Of a DNA stretch of 5,378 nucleotides, positions 3,240 to 5,378 are shown in pieces. The DNA comes from Kiritimatiellia bacterium (GTDB taxonomy: Bacteria > Verrucomicrobiota > Kiritimatiellia > RFP12 > UBA1067), in contig JAKSOY010000280.1 in the NCBI GenBank assembly GCA_024405255.1, positions 1-5,378 of the forward strand, given 5' to 3'. The notes beneath the pieces are model-generated. The model saw only the letters and a program-made list of their open reading frames with translations. It made no database searches and was not told the DNA's origin. The position numbers and the translations under genes were made by a program. Position 1 is the first letter of the stretch. Each line of letters begins with the position of its first letter.

Positions 3240-5378
3240 TCAGCGGATGAAGATGTGCATCGCACCGATGTAGGCGAGGGTGTAGCCCTTGCCGTCTTCC
3301 GTGAGTTCGGCACGATAACCGTTCTTTCCGTATGTGAATTCAGGCTCGCCGAGGAAAGCCTCTTCAACCGTGAGGAACGGCAGCCCCGCCGTCTTGATCG
3401 CCTGGGGATCGGCAAGACGGATGGATACGCCGTCAAGATCGGCCGTACCGGCGAAGGCGAGCGTACTTGCCCCTTCCAGAACGAGCCCCGCTTCGTCCGC
3501 GAACGAGACATCAGCGAGCTTCAACGCCCCGGCCATCGTGGTCGTTCCCGTGAGCGTGCCGTCCATGAGCGTACCGTCGCCCGTCACACGCGTGAGCGCC
3601 TTCGTCTGCGCGGCGAGATCGACCGAGGCTCCCTCGGCAATGGCGAGCGTGAGACCGTTCGCCGCCGTCGTCTTGAGCCACGTGCAGCCGGATTGCGCGT
3701 CCAGCGCAAGCGCGCCCGTGCAGGTGCAACCGAGGAAGTAGTCCGCCGCACCCGTCTTGCGCACCGTTACAGAACCGTTGAGAGTTCCGTCGAACGCGGC
3801 CACGCCGGCATTCGCGAGTTCCAGCGTGCCGCTGAAGGCGAGCGTGCCCGTGCCGCAGAGACGCGAAAGGACTGGTTCCGCACCCGCCGCGAGCGTCACG
3901 CTCGCAGGCGCCTGCACGATGAGGTCGCCCCCTTCCGCGATGCCGTCCGCACGGGCGAGGGAGAGCGCACCCTTGCCGGCGATTACGGTTGATGGAACGG
4001 GATCGGACGCCGGAAGCGTGGCCGTGCCAACCCCCGTTTTCACATAAGCGGACTCTGAAATCCACTCTTCGTTCACACCCGTCGTCACGCCTTCGATCAC
4101 GCCAAGGTCACGCACCTGGATCGCATTCACCTGCGCGGCGGAGGCCACTGATGAACGCGTTTTCGACTTGATGTAGATCAATTGCGTCGCCGCCGAAGCC
4201 GTAAAGAGGCCCACTGCGTAATCACCGCGCGAGGGCGCGCCGGTCGTCTTCTTGAAGCTGAGATCGACGGAATCGTCAAGCGTCTGGTAGCGGATAAGAC
4301 CGGGCGTGTCGCGGAAATCGTTCACCCAGAGCTGCACGAGATAGCGGTGGCCGGGGACGAGGCGCTTGAGCGTAACCGTGGCATCCTGCGAATTCGGCGA
4401 CGACCAGGCGTTCTTCAAAATCACATGGTAACCGGCCGAACTCGCCGTGTCGGTAGCATCGAAAAAGCACTTGAAACCCCCAGTCATATTCGCAAATCCC
4501 AAATCGCCGTTGACATCGGTCTTCGGCGACGCGCCAGCCGCAGCAAACGAAACGCCGTTCATCGTCGCGGTCGAGCCGCTCATCGTGTAGGCATAGAGGA
4601 GCGTGCCGTCGTTACGAACATCGGGGTCGAACTGCGATATTTCGGTTCCGTGCCATTCGATCGTCGCGCTCGGGCCGCCCCCGATGCGGCGTACCTGGAT
4701 GGAATTGATCTGGGTCGCGAGGAACCCGTTTTCCTTACGCACTGTGCCACCCTGTGAGAGACGGATATCGTGCGTGGTCGCTTCCGCCGTGAACGTACCT
4801 GTCACATGTTGGCCGAAGTTTCCCGACGCACGTTCGCACAGACGACAGCCGCCATCGACAATCAAGTTGCGGTAGGGACCATCGCCACGCGAATCATTGG
4901 TCCAAATCTGCACGAGATACCGCGCGCCCGTCACCAGACCGTTCAACCGCAGGCCGATGTTGCCCGATTCGGTAAACACACTTCCGCGGAGAAGATACGT
5001 GTAGTTGGCCGAGACATTCGCCGTGGCATAACCCGATTGCGAAAAAGCCGAATTGTTCAGCGCCACATCGTCCGAAAGCGTAATGGATTTGCCAAGGCCC
5101 TGGGCGGACGTGTTGTTCTTGCGGAAGAGAACGCCATTGACCTCGACGCTGCGATCGGAGAGCGTATAGGCGTAGAGGAGATCGCCGTCCGTCCGCACGT
5201 CCGAATCCGCCGTCACGTTCTTCGGCTGTTCCCACGCGATGATGCCCGGTGTAAGGTCGCGCACCTGGATGGCATTGACCTGTGAAGCGCTCTGCACGCT
5301 CGAGTCGGTGAACGGCGTGAACGAGATCGTGCGCGATTCCGACGTGGCAATGAACGTGCCCGTCACATACTGGCCGAG
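3240..5378 (-). CDS. Giant secreted repeat protein, C-terminal part (5' end beyond window)
   Basis: The frame stays open to the right edge, so the start lies outside; 712 residues are visible. Numbering from the edge, residues 1-42 are the end of one module, 43-233 a complete second and 234-426 a complete third. Shared landmarks are DVRxDGxLLYAYT, NGVxF, (A/H)RYLVQ(I/L)W.ND.R, a (V/T)G.FTA strand and QxN(A/S)IQVR at the end. These look like beta-sandwich modules of the sort found repeated in Verrucomicrobiota and Kiritimatiellota surface proteins; carbohydrate binding is a guess. Residues 427-712 are Gly/Thr/Ala-rich with short repeats such as GTGTLAFSGTLEL and GDGTLMDGTLTG, typical of autotransporter-associated beta-strand repeats that form a beta-helix. 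The protein ends YTLAYIGAMHIFIR, with no visible autotransporter barrel, PEP-CTERM or LPXTG anchor. Few Lys and many Gly/Ala/Thr fit an exported protein. It is followed at once by the propeller glycosidase gene, suggesting a shared surface glycan-related function. Confidence 0.85.
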   Translation of the reverse strand, partial: LGQYVTGTFIATSESRTISFTPFTDSSVQSASQVNAIQVRDLTPGIIAWEQPKNVTADSDVRTDGDLLYAYTLSDRSVEVNGVLFRKNNTSAQGLGKSITLSDDVALNNSAFSQSGYATANVSANYTYLLRGSVFTESGNIGLRLNGLVTGARYLVQIWTNDSRGDGPYRNLIVDGGCRLCERASGNFGQHVTGTFTAEATTHDIRLSQGGTVRKENGFLATQINSIQVRRIGGGPSATIEWHGTEISQFDPDVRNDGTLLYAYTMSGSTATMNGVSFAAAGASPKTDVNGDLGFANMTGGFKCFFDATDTASSAGYHVILKNAWSSPNSQDATVTLKRLVPGHRYLVQLWVNDFRDTPGLIRYQTLDDSVDLSFKKTTGAPSRGDYAVGLFTASAATQLIYIKSKTRSSVASAAQVNAIQVRDLGVIEGVTTGVNEEWISESAYVKTGVGTATLPASDPVPSTVIAGKGALSLARADGIAEGGDLIVQAPASVTLAAGAEPVLSRLCGTGTLAFSGTLELANAGVAAFDGTLNGSVTVRKTGAADYFLGCTCTGALALDAQSGCTWLKTTAANGLTLAIAEGASVDLAAQTKALTRVTGDGTLMDGTLTGTTTMAGALKLADVSFADEAGLVLEGASTLAFAGTADLDGVSIRLADPQAIKTAGLPFLTVEEAFLGEPEFTYGKNGYRAELTEDGKGYTLAYIGAMHIFIR
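4101..4679 (-). repeat. Intragenic module repeat 2 of the surface protein (193 codons)
   Basis: Codes for visible residues 234-426, aligned with module 1 by DVRNDGTLLYAYT, NGVSF, HRYLVQLWVNDFR, VGLFTASAAT and QVNAIQVRDL. The end of this module is closer to the partial module at the window edge (both have SxxxxASxxQ/AAQVNAIQVRDL patterns) than to module 1, so module ends may have been exchanged by recombination. The centre differs from module 1 in length and sequence. Confidence 0.8.
4680..5252 (-). repeat. Intragenic module repeat 1 of the surface protein (191 codons)
   Basis: Codes for visible residues 43-233, from TPGIIAWEQP to the RRIG following INSIQV. It shares with module 2 the ordered landmarks DVRTDGDLLYAYT, NGVLF, RYLVQIWTNDSR, TGTFTAEATT and QINSIQVR. 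The 3' end of the module is also conserved at DNA level: CGTACCTGGATGGAATTGAT (4691-4710) resembles the corresponding stretches near 4111 and 5260. It contains a Cys pair, CRLC, absent from module 2. Confidence 0.8.

Noticed and set aside
3213..3992. 259-residue plus-strand open frame opposite the surface-protein gene
   Set aside because: Its translation is Arg/Glu-rich low-complexity sequence typical of an antisense shadow of a GC-rich gene. The minus-strand frame has clear modules and continues past both ends of it.
4182..5285. Plus-strand open frames of 171-191 residues over the surface-protein modules
   Set aside because: They mirror the repeated modules on the other strand, including the same repeated phrase around YLDGIDL, and show no protein-like hydrophobic or domain pattern.

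Overview
The window looks like a chromosomal or metagenomic fragment of a Gram-negative, glycan-degrading member of the Planctomycetes-Verrucomicrobia-Chlamydiae group. Kiritimatiellota, Lentisphaerota or Verrucomicrobiota seem most likely. This is an inference from three things: a very large repetitive secreted protein with autotransporter-like beta-strand repeats, a secreted five-bladed propeller glycosidase just downstream of it, and intergenic DNA full of short structured repeats. No rRNA, tRNA or marker gene is present to fix the taxonomy.

Right half (about 1665-5378, all on the minus strand): the 3' part of a giant surface protein gene enters from the right edge and ends at 3240. Fourteen bases later a 339-residue secreted GH43/GH32-like propeller enzyme begins (3225-2206). 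After a further gap of about 100 bases comes a small polytopic membrane protein (2102-1665). The first two genes read as one transcriptional unit that would place a carbohydrate-binding or adhesive surface protein and a glycosidase at the cell surface together. The membrane protein may be co-transcribed or may use its own promoter, and its role is unknown.

Left half (1-1664): one small gene on the plus strand (801-1073) encodes a very acidic protein of unknown function. It is driven by a near-consensus extended -10 promoter whose predicted start site coincides with the first ATG. The rest is non-coding and built from recurring modules: a 55-bp direct repeat (1-55 and 695-749); a 43-nt hairpin-bearing repeat in three copies, one of them inverted, with a compensatory base-pair change; a REPIN-like pair of inverted GGGGACAGACCCC boxes plus a third solitary box; a roughly 195-bp inverted-repeat element; a 66-bp long hairpin; and two arrays of the 8-9-bp unit GAACATTC(C). 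Several modules recur in the same order at two loci about 1.27 kb apart (188-399 and 1456-1634). The intergenic DNA is therefore a mosaic of shuffled repeat blocks rather than random spacer.

The most unusual content is this mosaic repeat system. No transposase or other mobilising gene is visible in the window, so how it spreads is open.
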